A DNA stretch of 64,000 nt from Roseiarcus sp963835955 (GCA_963835955.1 CAWIHZ010000004.1:372001-436000), one strand, 5' to 3'. Positions 26,778 through 38,379 are shown, counted from the first letter of the stretch. Program-made: numbers and translations. The notes: generated by a model from the letters alone, not told the origin.

Positions 26778-28907
26778 TCACGTCATCGCGGCGACGCTTT
26801 CGACCGTCGCAATGCCGCTTTCGTGGGGTTCAAACGCGATGCGGCGTTTGTGGAACGCTCTCAGCGTCGCTTGATGGCCGATCGAAACCAACGTCGTGTT
26901 GGGAAGCGTTTTGACGATCATGCGATAAAGATCGGCCTCGCTCTTTTCGTCGAGCGAAGAGGTCGATTCGTCGAGGAACAGCCAATCGGGCTCGGCGAGC
27001 AGAGCGCGCGCGACGGCGAGTTTTTGCTGCTCGCCGCCCGAGAGCCGCATCTGCCAATTGTCGCTGTCGTCGAGGCGATCGGCGAGCGCGGGAAGGCCGA
27101 CTTTGGTCAGCGCCGCGCGCAGTTGCTCGTCGGAAAACTTCGCCGACGAGGCCGGATAGGCGAGCGCCTCGCGCAATGGGCCGTTCGGAATGTAGGGCCG
27201 CTGGGGCAGGAGCATCAGTTTGGCGTAGGCGGGCTGCCGTATTTCGCCCGAGCCGAACGGCCATAGGCCCGCGATGGCGCGAAACAGGGTCGATTTGCCG
27301 ACGCCCGAGGGGCCGACGACCAAAGTCAATTCCTGCGGAATCAGCGCGAGGTCGCCGATATGCGCGAGCTTGCGGCCGTCGGGCAGCGCCAGGTCGAGGT
27401 CGGGAATCGACAGGATCGGGCCCTCGGCGGGCGCGGTCGTGATCCGCGGGGTCTTGGCTTCCGCCGCGCGGGTGCGCGCGAAGGCCTCCTCGAACGAGGT
27501 CAGGCGCTGGATCGTCGCACTGAAGCTGGCGAGACCGGTATACTGATTGACGAAAAAGTTCATGGCGGTGTTGACGTTGCTGAAGGCGTCGGCCGACTGG
27601 CTGAACGTGCCGAAGTCGACCTTTTTCACCACGAAGTAGAAAGGCGCGACCACCACATAGGGAATGATCGCCGTGATCTGGGTGTAGAATTGCAGGAAAG
27701 AGTTCAGCATCGTCCGTACGCGGATGATCCGCTGGACCGTGAGGAAGACGTCGTTGAACACTCTGTTTGCGCGGTCGATCTCACGCTGCTCGCCCTTGAG
27801 GAGGGCGATCTGCTCGCTGAACTCGCGGATGCGCGCCAGATCGAAACGGAAGTTCGCCTCGACCGCCTGCTGGCGGAACATCAGCCGCGACAGCGAGTGG
27901 CCGATGAGCTGCATCATGCCGGTGGCGAAGAAGGCGTAGAGGATTGCGACCCAGAACAGAAATCCGGGGATCGGCACGCCGAAGACGGAGAGATTCATGT
28001 TGCGCGAGATCCCCCAGAGGATGATCGAAAACGCCACCAGGTTGGTCGCGGTGGTCATCGCCTGGATCGTGTAGTTGTAGATGCCCGCGTTCATGTAAGA
28101 GCCGACGCCGCCCGCGCCGCTGATGAAGCCGCCGATGTCCTCGGAGATGCGCTGGTCCGGGTTGTCGGTTTCCCCGCCGGTCAGCGCCAGCTTGTAATGC
28201 ATCGAATGCAAGAGCCAGCGCGACGTGTAGGACGCCGTCATCCAGCGCCGCCATTGCAGGACGAAATTCAGCGCGACGTAGAACTCGACGAGGAACGCCA
28301 GGATCGAGATCGTGACCAAGGGAACGAACACCCAGAGCAACTGCAGCCAGAATGCGGCCTGGTGGACGGCGTCCGGAATCTGGATGGCGTTGCCGAACGC
28401 CCGGTAGAAGAAATTGAGCCGGACGCCGAGCGCGACCTGAAATTGATTGATCAGAATCAGGAAGAAGATGTTGATGCGCGCATAGAGACTCTGGCGCGCC
28501 GCCATCCGCGGCAGGGGCCAGGGGCGGATGGAGATCGGCGTGCGCGCCTCGAAGAACGGGTCGGTCAGCGCCACCATTCTGCGCACAAAGGCAAAGTGCG
28601 AAATGCCGAAGATGGCGACGCCGAAAAGCGCGGTCGCGAGCGGAAGATAACGCGGAAGCGAATAGTCCGCGTAGGCTATTGGCCAATAGCCGAGGAGCGA
28701 AACGATGTCGGCCAGTCCGAACAGGATCGTCTCGAACGCGAACAGATCCGACAGGATAGTCAGGAAGGTCGAGGTCCTCCATCGCGGCCTGGAGGCGAAC
28801 GCGCTGAGCGCCGAAGCGAAGCCGACGACCAGCATCATGCCGTCCTCCTTATAGGCCCCGACGATGAGGGCGAGGACGGCGAAAGCGGCAAGGCTCAACA
28901 TGCGCAT
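26778..28907 (-). CDS. SbmA/BacA-like ABC transporter with fused ATPase
   Basis: A 709-residue half-transporter combining an SbmA/BacA-like membrane domain (spans between about residues 60 and 400, including NQFQVALGVRLNFFYRAFGN and LVEFYVALNFVLQWRRWMTA) with a C-terminal ABC ATPase. Walker A is VVGPSGVGKSTLFRAIAG, the signature LSGGEQQKLAVARALL, Walker B DWLFLDESTSSLDE, and the switch His is SIGHQATL. Relatives (YddA, BacA-related, Rv1819c, human ABCD) import peptides, cobalamin or fatty acyl compounds. It acts as a homodimer in the inner membrane. Substrate unknown. Confidence 0.9.
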   Translation of the reverse strand: MRMLSLAAFAVLALIVGAYKEDGMMLVVGFASALSAFASRPRWRTSTFLTILSDLFAFETILFGLADIVSLLGYWPIAYADYSLPRYLPLATALFGVAIFGISHFAFVRRMVALTDPFFEARTPISIRPWPLPRMAARQSLYARINIFFLILINQFQVALGVRLNFFYRAFGNAIQIPDAVHQAAFWLQLLWVFVPLVTISILAFLVEFYVALNFVLQWRRWMTASYTSRWLLHSMHYKLALTGGETDNPDQRISEDIGGFISGAGGVGSYMNAGIYNYTIQAMTTATNLVAFSIILWGISRNMNLSVFGVPIPGFLFWVAILYAFFATGMMQLIGHSLSRLMFRQQAVEANFRFDLARIREFSEQIALLKGEQREIDRANRVFNDVFLTVQRIIRVRTMLNSFLQFYTQITAIIPYVVVAPFYFVVKKVDFGTFSQSADAFSNVNTAMNFFVNQYTGLASFSATIQRLTSFEEAFARTRAAEAKTPRITTAPAEGPILSIPDLDLALPDGRKLAHIGDLALIPQELTLVVGPSGVGKSTLFRAIAGLWPFGSGEIRQPAYAKLMLLPQRPYIPNGPLREALAYPASSAKFSDEQLRAALTKVGLPALADRLDDSDNWQMRLSGGEQQKLAVARALLAEPDWLFLDESTSSLDEKSEADLYRMIVKTLPNTTLVSIGHQATLRAFHKRRIAFEPHESGIATVESVAAMT

Positions 28908-29251
28908 GGGGAAAAGACCTGAAGGGGGCGGGAATCGCGCGACAGCGCACTAGCAGAGCGACCGGGGCAATTGAAGGGCGCTTCGTTGCGGCAGTTCATG
29001 AAATCTCGGCAATGTTTGGCCGCTTGCCGCCGCCAGGGCGATCGCGCGAACATGCGCGCCATCCGCCGAGCCGCTGAAGCGCGGGGCCTTGAAAATCGAT
29101 GCGTCGTCCGCGAGCGGAAGGGTTCGATCCGCAGGCGACAACCAATCTACCACATTTTCCGAGTTTCAGAAAGATTTTGCCAAAAAAACTTCTCGCAAAC
29201 AAAAAGGGCGGCCGGGGCCGCCCTTTCGCCGATGCGGATGATCGCGGACTG
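28908..29251. other. Intergenic region, groEL terminator only
   Basis: Apart from the hairpin near 29203-29226, these 344 bp hold no recognisable gene or RNA. Confidence 0.5.
29203..29226 (-). terminator. Rho-independent terminator of groESL
   Basis: Stem GGGCGGCC (29206-29213) and GGCCGCCC (29216-29223) extended by A/T pairs, followed on the minus strand by TTTTTG. It lies about 25 bases after the groEL stop. Confidence 0.8.
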
Positions 29252-30901
<1,650 letters not shown>

Positions 30902-30965
30902 TGTGGTCTCTCTCCTGCCCTCTTAAAGGGCGAAATGTCGGGAAATTCGGTTTGGACGGTTCGGA

Positions 30966-31253
30966 TCAGCCGATCACGCCCATGATGTCGGACTCCTTCA
31001 TGATCAACAGCTCCTTGCCGTCGATCTTGACCTCGGTGCCGCTCCACTTGCCGAACAGCACCTTGTCGCCGGTCTTGACGTCGAGCGGGGTCAGCTTGCC
31101 GTTCTCGTCGCGTCCGCCCGGACCGGCGGCGACGATCTCGCCTTCTTGCGGCTTCTCCTTGGCGGTGTCGGGAATGATGATGCCTCCCTTCGTCTTCTCC
31201 TCGCCCTCGAGGCGGCGAACGACGACGCGGTCATGCAGGGGACGGAATTTCAT
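30966..31253 (-). CDS. groES: Co-chaperonin GroES
   Basis: The 95-residue lid of the chaperonin. MKFRPLHDRVVVRRLEGEEK is the canonical start; KGGIIIPDTAKEKPQEGEIV is the mobile loop; the end reads LLIMKESDIMGVIG. AGAGGA precedes the ATG. First gene of groESL, with a CIRCE element and sigma-70-type promoter immediately upstream. Confidence 0.99.
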   Translation of the reverse strand: MKFRPLHDRVVVRRLEGEEKTKGGIIIPDTAKEKPQEGEIVAAGPGGRDENGKLTPLDVKTGDKVLFGKWSGTEVKIDGKELLIMKESDIMGVIG

Positions 31254-31302
31254 AAGCGCTATCCTCTTGCGGGATCGCCCAGCGCGGGCGCGGAAACAAC
31301 CG

Positions 31303-31329
31303 TTAGCACTCGATGCATACGAGTGCTAA
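31303..31329. promoter_or_regulatory. CIRCE operator of groESL (HrcA binding site)
   Basis: TTAGCACTC, nine bases, GAGTGCTAA: an exact match to the CIRCE consensus. It sits 50 bases before groES at the expected transcription start, so HrcA should repress the operon. Confidence 0.97.
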
Positions 31330-31336
31330 CGGCGCT

Positions 31337-31365
31337 CAAATAGGAGCGGCGCGCGGGGCCGTCAA
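31337..31365 (-). promoter_or_regulatory. Sigma-70-type promoter of groESL
   Basis: On the minus strand TTGACG (-35), 17 bases, TATTTG (-10). The predicted start point falls at the edge of the CIRCE element, which fits repression by HrcA. Confidence 0.7.
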
Positions 31366-31738
31366 GGGTCCGCGACGACCGAACGTCGCCAAGAAAGCAA
31401 GCGGCCGCGCGGGAGCGTTCAAAATCGTCGGCCTGGTAGATCCGCGCCAGCGCGCGACGCCTGCCGTCGTTCCGAAACTCGTCCGCCCGCGCTTTCGAGC
31501 GACGCGGATCGGCCAGGACCAAGCTTAGGCGGCTGAAGTCTTCGTTTACGCTGCTGATTGCGACCAAGTAAAGCGCGCTGAAACTTCAGCTTTGACCGGC
31601 GCGCGCTGCGCAATGAGAACCGCGAATACACGGGACACGTGAATCAAGGGTCACTTGCGCGGCGCCGATTGCTTCCTATCTGCCAGTCAAAAGGGGGGCC
31701 TGAGGCGGCGCGCGCTGCGCCGCAACCTGGAGGTCGTC

Positions 31739-32497
31739 ATGACATTCGGCGCTCTTCGTCTCCCGGCCGTCGCGCTCGGCGCGGCCGCCGCAGCATCGCT
31801 CGTTTCGCTCCCGTCCGCCGATGCGCTCGCCGCCGCGCATCGCCATGCCGCGCACGCGGCGCATCGGCCCGTCGCGCACAGCCATCATTACGCCTGGCGT
31901 CACGGCCATCATTACGCCTGGCGTCATGGCCATCATTACGTCTGGCGTCACGGCCATCGCTACGCCCTGCATTACGGCTATCGGTATGGTTGGGCCGGAC
32001 CTGGGGCGGTGGCCGCCGGCGTCGTCGGCGGATTGCTCGGCGCCGCGGCGTCGGGCGTTTACGACTGCGGCTACTACGACGGCTATCCTTACTACGGCTA
32101 TCCGTACTACGGCTATCCGTACTATTCATGCCCGACTTACGGATATTACGGCCCGGCCTATGATTATTGGTATGGCGGGCCGGTCTATGGCTTCGGATAT
32201 GGCGGCGGCGGCCGGACCTTCCACCGCTTTGGGCGCGGCGGCGGGCGCTTCGCGTTTCACGGCGGCGGCGCCCGCTTCGGCGGGATAGGCGGCGCGCACT
32301 TTGCCGGCATCGGCGGCGCGCACTTCGGCGGCATCGGCCGCGCCCGCTTCGGCGGCATGGGCGGCGCCCGCTTCGGCGGCATCGGCGGCGCCCGCTTCGG
32401 CGGCATCGGCGGCGCGCACTTCGGCGGCATGGGCGGCGCGCACTTTGGCGGCATGGGCGGACATTTCGGCGGCGGCGGCGCGCGGGTCGGCCACTGA
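31739..32497 (+). CDS. Secreted His/Tyr/Gly-rich repeat protein
   Basis: A 252-residue low-complexity protein. A signal peptide covers about residues 1-31. Then come four His-rich octapeptides (HHYAWRHG type), a Gly/Ala-rich hydrophobic stretch resembling a glycine-zipper membrane segment (AGVVGGLLGAAASG), Tyr-rich repeats (YPYYG), and eight octapeptides of the form GG-A-[HR]-F-G-G-[IM]. GGAGG precedes the ATG. It resembles repeat-rich envelope proteins of Hyphomicrobiales with no known function; His clusters might bind metal. The repeats are exact 24-bp or 15-bp units, so copy number may vary between strains. Confidence 0.7.
   Translation: MTFGALRLPAVALGAAAAASLVSLPSADALAAAHRHAAHAAHRPVAHSHHYAWRHGHHYAWRHGHHYVWRHGHRYALHYGYRYGWAGPGAVAAGVVGGLLGAAASGVYDCGYYDGYPYYGYPYYGYPYYSCPTYGYYGPAYDYWYGGPVYGFGYGGGGRTFHRFGRGGGRFAFHGGGARFGGIGGAHFAGIGGAHFGGIGRARFGGMGGARFGGIGGARFGGIGGAHFGGMGGAHFGGMGGHFGGGGARVGH
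31883..31978 (+). repeat. Four 24-bp tandem repeats (HHYAWRHG)
   Basis: Units start at 31883, 31907, 31931 and 31955; the first three are nearly identical, the fourth diverges. Confidence 0.9.
32084..32128 (+). repeat. Three 15-bp tandem repeats (YPYYG)
   Basis: Units start at 32084, 32099 and 32114 and differ by one or a few bases; the third ends in YPYYS. Confidence 0.85.
32264..32455 (+). repeat. Eight 24-bp tandem repeats (GGAHFGGI/M)
   Basis: Eight in-frame units encode G-G-A-[RH]-F-[GA]-G-[IM] with one G-R-A variant. Confidence 0.9.
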
Positions 32498-32845
32498 CGC
32501 CCGCGCGGGCTGCTTGGCGACCTCGGTCAGACTGGCTGAGGCAAGAGGTTCATTGGACCCGTCCCGCCGGGTCAGCGAAACCGCCTCGCCCGGCGACCGT
32601 CGAATTTCCGTCCTCGATCTCCAGATTCGCCTGTCGGGCAGCGGGCCAGTTTGAACTTCAGGTTTGGGCGGAGAGCGCTGGTTCGGGGAACGGCGGCAAA
32701 CTGCCGGAAAGGGGGTGTTCCCGCGCGGCGGCGGAAGCCCGCACTCCGCCCTGAACGGGAGTTTCGGTTACGCGATGTGGCGGGCCACACCCAATCCGGC
32801 CGGCGAGGCCAGGTCGCCGCAAATTCATCTTCAGCGAGCCTCTGT
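32498..32845. other. Intergenic region, nothing recognised
   Basis: These 348 bp separate convergent genes. No terminator with a clear T-tract, gene or RNA is visible. Confidence 0.5.
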
Positions 32846-33951
32846 TCACTCGCTGATCCCGAGCAGGGACTGCTCGCTCTTGCGGTCGAACAGATAGACG
32901 CGATTGGCGGGAAAGATCGCATGAACGGCCTGGCCCTCCTTGAGCCGGACCTTGCCGGCGAGCAGCACGTTGAGACGTTGGTCCGACGCCATCTTGGCCC
33001 GAACGAGCGTCGTATGGCCGAGCGGCTCGACCGTGTCGACGGCGCCGGCGATACCGAACACATCGGCGCCGGCAAGCTTGTCGGAGAAGACGATGTGCTC
33101 CGGGCGGACCCCGACCGTGACCTCGGGCGCGGCCGCGCGGGCGAGCGCCTGGCGCATTTCGCCGTTCATCGCGAGCGTCGCCTTCTCGGCCGGCAGAACG
33201 ACGCGGTCCCCCTCGACGCGCCCGTCGAGAAAGTTCATTGGCGGGCTGCCGATGAAACTCGCGACATAGGTGTTGTTCGGCTGTTCGTAGAGCGCGGTCG
33301 GGCTGCCGATCTGCTGGATCCGGCCGTCGCGCATCACGACGATGCGGTCGCCCATGCTCAAGGCCTCGACCTGGTCATGCGTGACATAGAACGTGGTCAC
33401 GCCGAGGCGATCTTGCAGCTTGATGATCTCGGCCCGCATCTCCATGCGCAAGGCCGCGTCGAGGTTGGAGAGCGGCTCGTCCATCAGGAACACGCGCGGC
33501 TCGCGCACGATCGCGCGGCCGAGCGCCACGCGTTGCCGCTGGCCGCCGGACAATTCCTTCGGCCGCCGTTGCAGCGTCCCCTCGATGCCGAGCAACTGGG
33601 CGGTCTTGCGCACGCGTTCCTCGATCTGGACCTTCGGCACCTTTCTGAGCCGCATGCCGAACGCCATGTTCGAGAACACGTTGAGATGGGGGAATAGCGC
33701 GTAATTCTGGAACACCATCGCCACGTCGCGGTCGTGCGGCAGCTCGTCGCTGACGTCCTTGCCGTCGAACAGGACCTCCCCCTCGAGGCGACCTCGAGAC
33801 CGGCGACGATGCGCATGGTGGTGGTCTTGCCGCAGCCCGAGGGCCCCACGAACACGATGAACTCGCCCTCGGTCGCCTCGAGCGAGAAGTCCTCGACCGC
33901 TACGAAATCGCCGAAGCGCTTCCAGACGTGACGGAGCTCCACCCTCGCCAT
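32846..33951 (-). pseudogene. Sugar ABC transporter ATP-binding protein (UgpC/MalK type), frameshifted
   Basis: The N terminus MARVELRHVWKRFGDFVAVE and Walker A FVGPSGCGKTTTMRIVAGLE lie in one frame from ATG 33951 (GGGAG seven bases upstream). The rest, EGEVLFDGKDVSDELPHDRD, signature LSGGQRQRVALGRAI, Walker B VFLMDEPLSNLDA and the regulatory TOBE domain ending LFDRKSEQSLLGISE, lies in another. Adding one base near 33792 makes 1107 nt, a normal 368-residue protein. It should energise the divergent binding protein and permeases for carbohydrate uptake. Sequencing error and real inactivation cannot be told apart here. Confidence 0.88.
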
Positions 33952-34339
33952 TCGAATCTCCCTGGAGGACGCTAAGCGCTCGCTGAAACTCGGAGGAGCT
34001 TCGGCGGCCGGCGGCTCGCCGCCTCGCCTCCTCGCCCCTTTTCCCGATTGATGCACGGGACCTGCAACCCTGTCCACGCGCTGAAGGCCATTGCGCCCGG
34101 TGTCCGGAACGTCGAAGCGGCACATTGACCGGCTGCTATACCCGCGTATAGGCTGACATGCCAGCTGGTTCTGCCGAAAGGGGGTTCATAGCCTCCAATT
34201 CACTCACGCAATTCACCACTCGACGAGCCGACCGAAGGTCGGCCGAGGGCGATGGCGGTTCACCAGGAAAATCGCGGCTTGACAATTTGTGTTCGGCGGC
34301 GCGTGTCGATGCCGCCATCGCATGCAGAGGAGGAAGGAA
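33952..34339. other. Divergent intergenic region of sugar ABC genes
   Basis: These 388 bp separate the ATPase gene from the binding-protein operon and should carry both promoters. No clear operator is seen. Confidence 0.45.
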
Positions 34340-35993
34340 ATGACCAATCGTTACGATGACGAAAAATTCGGTCCGAAATCGTGCGCGACTTCGTGCGCGG
34401 CAATATCAGCCGACGCCAGTTCATCGTGCGCGGCGCGCAACTCGGTCTATCGGCCACTGTCCTGGCGAAGCTGACCCAGCCCTCGCGGGCCGCCGCCAAT
34501 CTGATCGACTCCGATCCCGTGTCGCCCTACGAGTCTCCCATCACGCCCGAGCGCGTGGCGTTCCTCAAGACCAAGCCCTACAAAGGCACGACTATCAACG
34601 TGATGGTTCTCAAGGCGACAGTCGGCGACGGCTTGAAGTATCATGTGCCGCACTGGGAGGAGACGACCGGCGGCAAGGTGAACGTCGCCGAGGTGCCGAT
34701 CGAGACGCTGCATCAGCAGATCTTCTCCGACCTCGCGAGCGGCTTGGGCAGGTACGACGCCTACATGACTGGCGCCTGGTTCTACGGCGATTTCTTCGTT
34801 CCGAAGGACTCATATATCGTTCCGGTCGATAAGTTCATTGGCAATTCTAAGGCTCCGTATTGGGACCCAGACCAATGGATCCCCTCAATGCGTAAGCTAT
34901 ACTCGTGGGACGGGAAAGTGTACGGTGTCTTGTTCGACGGAGACGCTCAGGCGCTTTACTACCGAAAGGACGCTTTTTCGAAGAAGGAAAACCAGGACAA
35001 ATTCAAGGCTAAGTACAACTACGACTTGCCAATGCCTCCGAAGACGACCAAGGAGTACCATGACGTTGCGGACTTCTTTACCGGCTGGGACTGGAACGGC
35101 GACGGCCAGAAGGACTGGGGCATTTCGCTGCACGCCAAGGTCAACGAGCAGGGCTTCTTCCACTTCCTGACGCTCTCGGCGCCTTTTGTGGTTTCGAAAG
35201 ACAACAGGTACTATTTCTTCAATCCCGACACAATGAAGCCGCTGATCAACTCGGAAGGCCACGTCAAGGCGCTCGAGGAATATGTGAAGTTCCTCGCCAA
35301 TGGTCCGAGGGAGGAGATCAGTTGGACGCTCGGTCAGGGCTGGAACCTGTTCCTCGCCGGACATTCTGCGACGGAGCCGACCTGGGGCGACCTGCCGACG
35401 CTGGCGCAGGATCCGAAGACCTCGAAGGTTCAGGGCAAGATGGGCGCAGCCCCGCTTCCGGGCACGACGGAGGCTTTCAACCCGATCACCGGCGAATGGA
35501 AGAAGTACGACCTCAACCAGGTTGGCAACACCAACGGCGGTTCCTGGCACTGCGTGATTTCGCGCCTGTCCAAGAAGCAGGAGGCGACCTACGACTTCCT
35601 CGCCTTCATGGCCAACAAGAAGAACGCATTGTTCAACTGCACGACGGGCTGGACCGGGGTGCAGCCCGGGATGAAATTCGAATACTTCCCGCCGACAGGC
35701 AATGGCAAGGTCGCGGACTGGACGGGCGCCAATCCGCCGTGGAACGAAGACGACGTCGTCGAGTACCTGAAAGCGTACTACGCCGTTCTCGCCGCGCCGC
35801 TTCAGCAGGAATACCTGCGCATCCCCGGCGCAGCCGACTACTGGCATGAGCTCGACATCAACGTGTCGGCGGTGCTCGGCGCCAGATGCAGCCGAAAGCA
35901 GCCCTCGACGCCACCGCTACGGCCTGGGAGAAGATCACCGACCGCTACGGACGCGAAAAGCAGAAGGCGTTGTACAAGGCGTCGTTCGACTGA
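34340..35993 (+). pseudogene. Carbohydrate ABC transporter substrate-binding protein (family 1), two frameshifts
   Basis: ATG 34340, with GGAGGAAGG just upstream, begins MTNRYDDEKFGP, then one missing base near 34376 shifts into the frame IVRDFVRGNISRRQFIVRGA. The S-R-R-Q-F motif before a hydrophobic stretch is a Tat-type signal. The body runs to DYWHELDINVSAVLG, then a second missing base near 35880 shifts into QMQPKAALDATATAWEKITD and the stop at 35993. Restoring two bases gives 1656 nt, 551 residues. Uncorrected, the middle frame reads on into the permease gene and looks like a false fusion. It binds a sugar or polyol in the periplasm. Codons 141-220 have unusually low GC at third positions. 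Confidence 0.88.
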
Positions 35994-36063
35994 GCAAGCA
36001 AAGGGACGCGGTCCGCGGCCATGCGCCGTGGACCGCGTCCGGAATCGGAGGAACGACGACGCA

Positions 36064-36951
36064 ATGGCGACAGCGGCTCGGGTTCGGCGCCTGGAAAGCG
36101 GTGGCGCTTTCAAATACGCGCTGCTCATGCCCGCGGTTCTTTGGGTCATCGCGTTCACGTTTTTTCCGCTGATCTCGGTGATCCGCTACAGCTTCGCCAA
36201 TTACGTGCTGGGAGAAGGGATCACCGGATACGTCGGCCTCGCCAATTACGTCGACGTTCTCACCTCCGATCGGTTCTGGCACGCCATTCTCGTCACAGTG
36301 ATCTTTGTCGTGGTGGCGGTGCCGATCGAGCTGGTGCTCGGCTTCCTCGCGGCGTGGCTGGTCAATCTCCACGCTCCGGGAACCCGGACGTTCCGCACGA
36401 TCATCGGCTCGCCGCTGTTCACCCTCGAAGTGGCGATCGGCTATCTCGGCGTCACCTTCTTCACAGACCAGGGCGGGCTCATCGCCGTGCCGCTGGCCGC
36501 AATAGGCGTCCACATCCCCTGGATGTCGACGGATTACGGCGGCATCGCCGGCGCGATCCTGCTCGACGTCTGGCGCTGGACGTCGTTCATCTTCATCATC
36601 GTGCTTGCGGGCCTGTCCGGTATCCCGAGCGACCTCTACGACGCCGCGGTCCTCGACGCGAAAAACCATTGGCAGGTGATGTGGCACCTGGCGATCCCGC
36701 TTACTTGGCCGGTGATCACGATCGCGGTGCTCCTGCGCACGATCGAATGCCTCAAGGTCTTCGCCATCCCCTTCGCCCTGACGTCGGGCGGACCGGGCAC
36801 CAGCACCGAACCGTTCAGCGCCATGGACTACCTGACAACCATCCAGTTCTTCGACTTCGGCAAGGGGTCCGCCATGGGCATCGTATTCCTGATCATGGTC
36901 TCCGTGGTGATCACGACGTTCTTCAGGCAGATGCGCAAGAGTCTGGCGTGA
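36064..36951 (+). CDS. Carbohydrate ABC transporter permease 1
   Basis: A 295-residue MalF-type permease with about six spans (first YALLMPAVLWVIAFTFFPLI). The EAA loop is DLYDAAVLDAKNHWQVMWHL followed by AIPLTWPVITIAVLL, the contact site for the ATPase. It starts at ATG 36064 with GGAGGAA upstream, 70 bases after the binding-protein stop, and is followed by the second permease 17 bases later. Confidence 0.92.
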   Translation: MATAARVRRLESGGAFKYALLMPAVLWVIAFTFFPLISVIRYSFANYVLGEGITGYVGLANYVDVLTSDRFWHAILVTVIFVVVAVPIELVLGFLAAWLVNLHAPGTRTFRTIIGSPLFTLEVAIGYLGVTFFTDQGGLIAVPLAAIGVHIPWMSTDYGGIAGAILLDVWRWTSFIFIIVLAGLSGIPSDLYDAAVLDAKNHWQVMWHLAIPLTWPVITIAVLLRTIECLKVFAIPFALTSGGPGTSTEPFSAMDYLTTIQFFDFGKGSAMGIVFLIMVSVVITTFFRQMRKSLA

Positions 36952-36967
36952 GGATCGGGAGCCCGCG

Positions 36968-37822
36968 ATGATCAACATCCTCTGGACGCGAGCCGGAATC
37001 GGGTCCCGCATCCTCATTTACGCTCTCTTGATCGCAGCCTCGGTCTTCACCCTCGTGCCGTTCCTCTGGGCGGCCGTCAATTCGGTCAAGACACTCTCCC
37101 AGACGTTTGAGCTCAACGCCTTCATTCCGTTCCTGCAGTTCCAGCCGTCTCTCGGGGCGTGGCGCGAGGTTCTCGCCGACCCGCAGACCGTGAACGCCTT
37201 CATCAGCAGTTGCGTGGTGAGCGCCGGCACGACCGTCTTCTCGCTGATCCTCGGCGTTCCGGCGGCCTATGCGCTGGCGCGCTACGAGTTTCCCCTCCGC
37301 TCGAACGACATCGCGCTCTGGTTCCTGTCGCAGCGCGTCCTGCCGCCCGCAGTCGTGCTGGTGCCCTTCTACCTCCTGCTCGTCTATCTGCGCCTGATCG
37401 ACACCTGGACCGGCTTGATCATCTGCTACTCGGCCTTCAATCTCGCCTTCGTCGTTGTGATCATGCGCGACATTTTCCGCGACGTCAGCACCGAGGTCGA
37501 GGACGCGGCCAAGGTCGAGGGCGCGACACCCTGGCAGATCTTCTGGATGATCGCCCTGCCGCTGTCTCTCGACGGTCTCGTCGTCTCGTCGGTCCTGGTC
37601 TTCGCCTTCAGCTGGAACGAGGCTTTGTTCGCTTCCGCCCTGACCTCGCAGCACGCTGCGCCGTTTTCCGCCCTCGTGCTCGCCTCGCGCTCGACGCGCG
37701 GGGTCGATTTCAACACCGCGGCCGTCAATACCCTGATCGGCATCATCCCGCCGGTGATCTTCTATTTCTTCGTCCAGCGCTACCTCGCCCGCGGCCTGAC
37801 ATTCGGCGCTGTGAAAGGCTAG
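36968..37822 (+). CDS. Carbohydrate ABC transporter permease 2
   Basis: A 284-residue MalG-type permease. Spans start at ILIYALLIAASVFTLVPFLW; the EAA loop is EVEDAAKVEGATPWQIFWMI; the C terminus QRYLARGLTFGAVKG is the typical G-x-x-x-G-A-V-K-G ending of CUT1 permeases. Last gene of the sugar ABC operon. With permease 1, the binding protein and the divergent ATPase it makes a complete importer; the substrate is unknown. Confidence 0.93.
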   Translation: MINILWTRAGIGSRILIYALLIAASVFTLVPFLWAAVNSVKTLSQTFELNAFIPFLQFQPSLGAWREVLADPQTVNAFISSCVVSAGTTVFSLILGVPAAYALARYEFPLRSNDIALWFLSQRVLPPAVVLVPFYLLLVYLRLIDTWTGLIICYSAFNLAFVVVIMRDIFRDVSTEVEDAAKVEGATPWQIFWMIALPLSLDGLVVSSVLVFAFSWNEALFASALTSQHAAPFSALVLASRSTRGVDFNTAAVNTLIGIIPPVIFYFFVQRYLARGLTFGAVKG

Positions 37823-38379
37823 CGGCATGGAATTCGCCGGCGCCGGCAAGGGGGCGACTTGCGAGTTTTATGTCGTCCTCAAGCAAACAGCCGCCGCGCC
37901 GGAGACAAACGGTTGCCTCCTCAGAGAACGCCGCGAGACCGGTTGGCAATCCTGCCGTTTTCCGCAATCTCCGCTCCTGGCGCGTCTGTCACGTTCCGCT
38001 ACGGCAGCTTTCCGAAGGTCTCCGCGCGTTCCCGGCTGACCGGTAACGTCGGCAGCGGGTCGGAAGCCGAAATTCAAACAGACCCACTACCGCCTGGCGA
38101 GGCTTCTTGCTGAAAAACCGAACCTGTGTTAGGATCGCCTTGGCGACGAACCCGTCGGCCGCTGGTCCCGCCGGCGGCGGGAGGGGTTTGGCGGGGATTT
38201 GAGGAGCGGGCGAGAAAAAAACGATTTGGATTTGCGTCTAAACCCTTGAAAAGGCTCAATTCGCGGAAGGGAATCGTTTGGATTCCGCTTCCCCTGGCTT
38301 TGCTCCGGCTTCCGCTGGCTTGGGTCTCGTTTCCTCGGGCTTGGATCGGGCTTCCGCCGGGCCGGAAGCGGAGCGGCCT
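37823..38379. other. Intergenic region with imperfect GGCTTCC-type repeats
   Basis: These 557 bp hold no gene. Between about 38280 and 38370 short imperfect repeats of a CTTCC / GGCTT type recur. Convergent with cpdR. Confidence 0.4.

Larger units (their letters stand above)
31254..31738. other. Divergent region between groES and repeat-protein gene
   Basis: These 485 bp hold the groESL promoter and CIRCE. The remainder (31370-31738) shows no gene; a minus-strand frame at 31259-31567 overlaps the CIRCE and is not convincing. Confidence 0.5.

Noticed and set aside
27360..28922. 520-codon plus-strand frame
   Set aside because: Antisense shadow of the SbmA/BacA-like ABC gene.
29110..29150. TTCGATCC stretch like a tRNA T-arm
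   Set aside because: No acceptor stem, D-arm or anticodon arm can be built around it.
31259..31567. 102-codon minus-strand frame upstream of groES
   Set aside because: It overlaps the CIRCE element and the groESL promoter and has no recognisable features.
31883..32455. CRISPR-like regular repeats
   Set aside because: Units are contiguous, in-frame and coding; there are no spacers and no cas genes.
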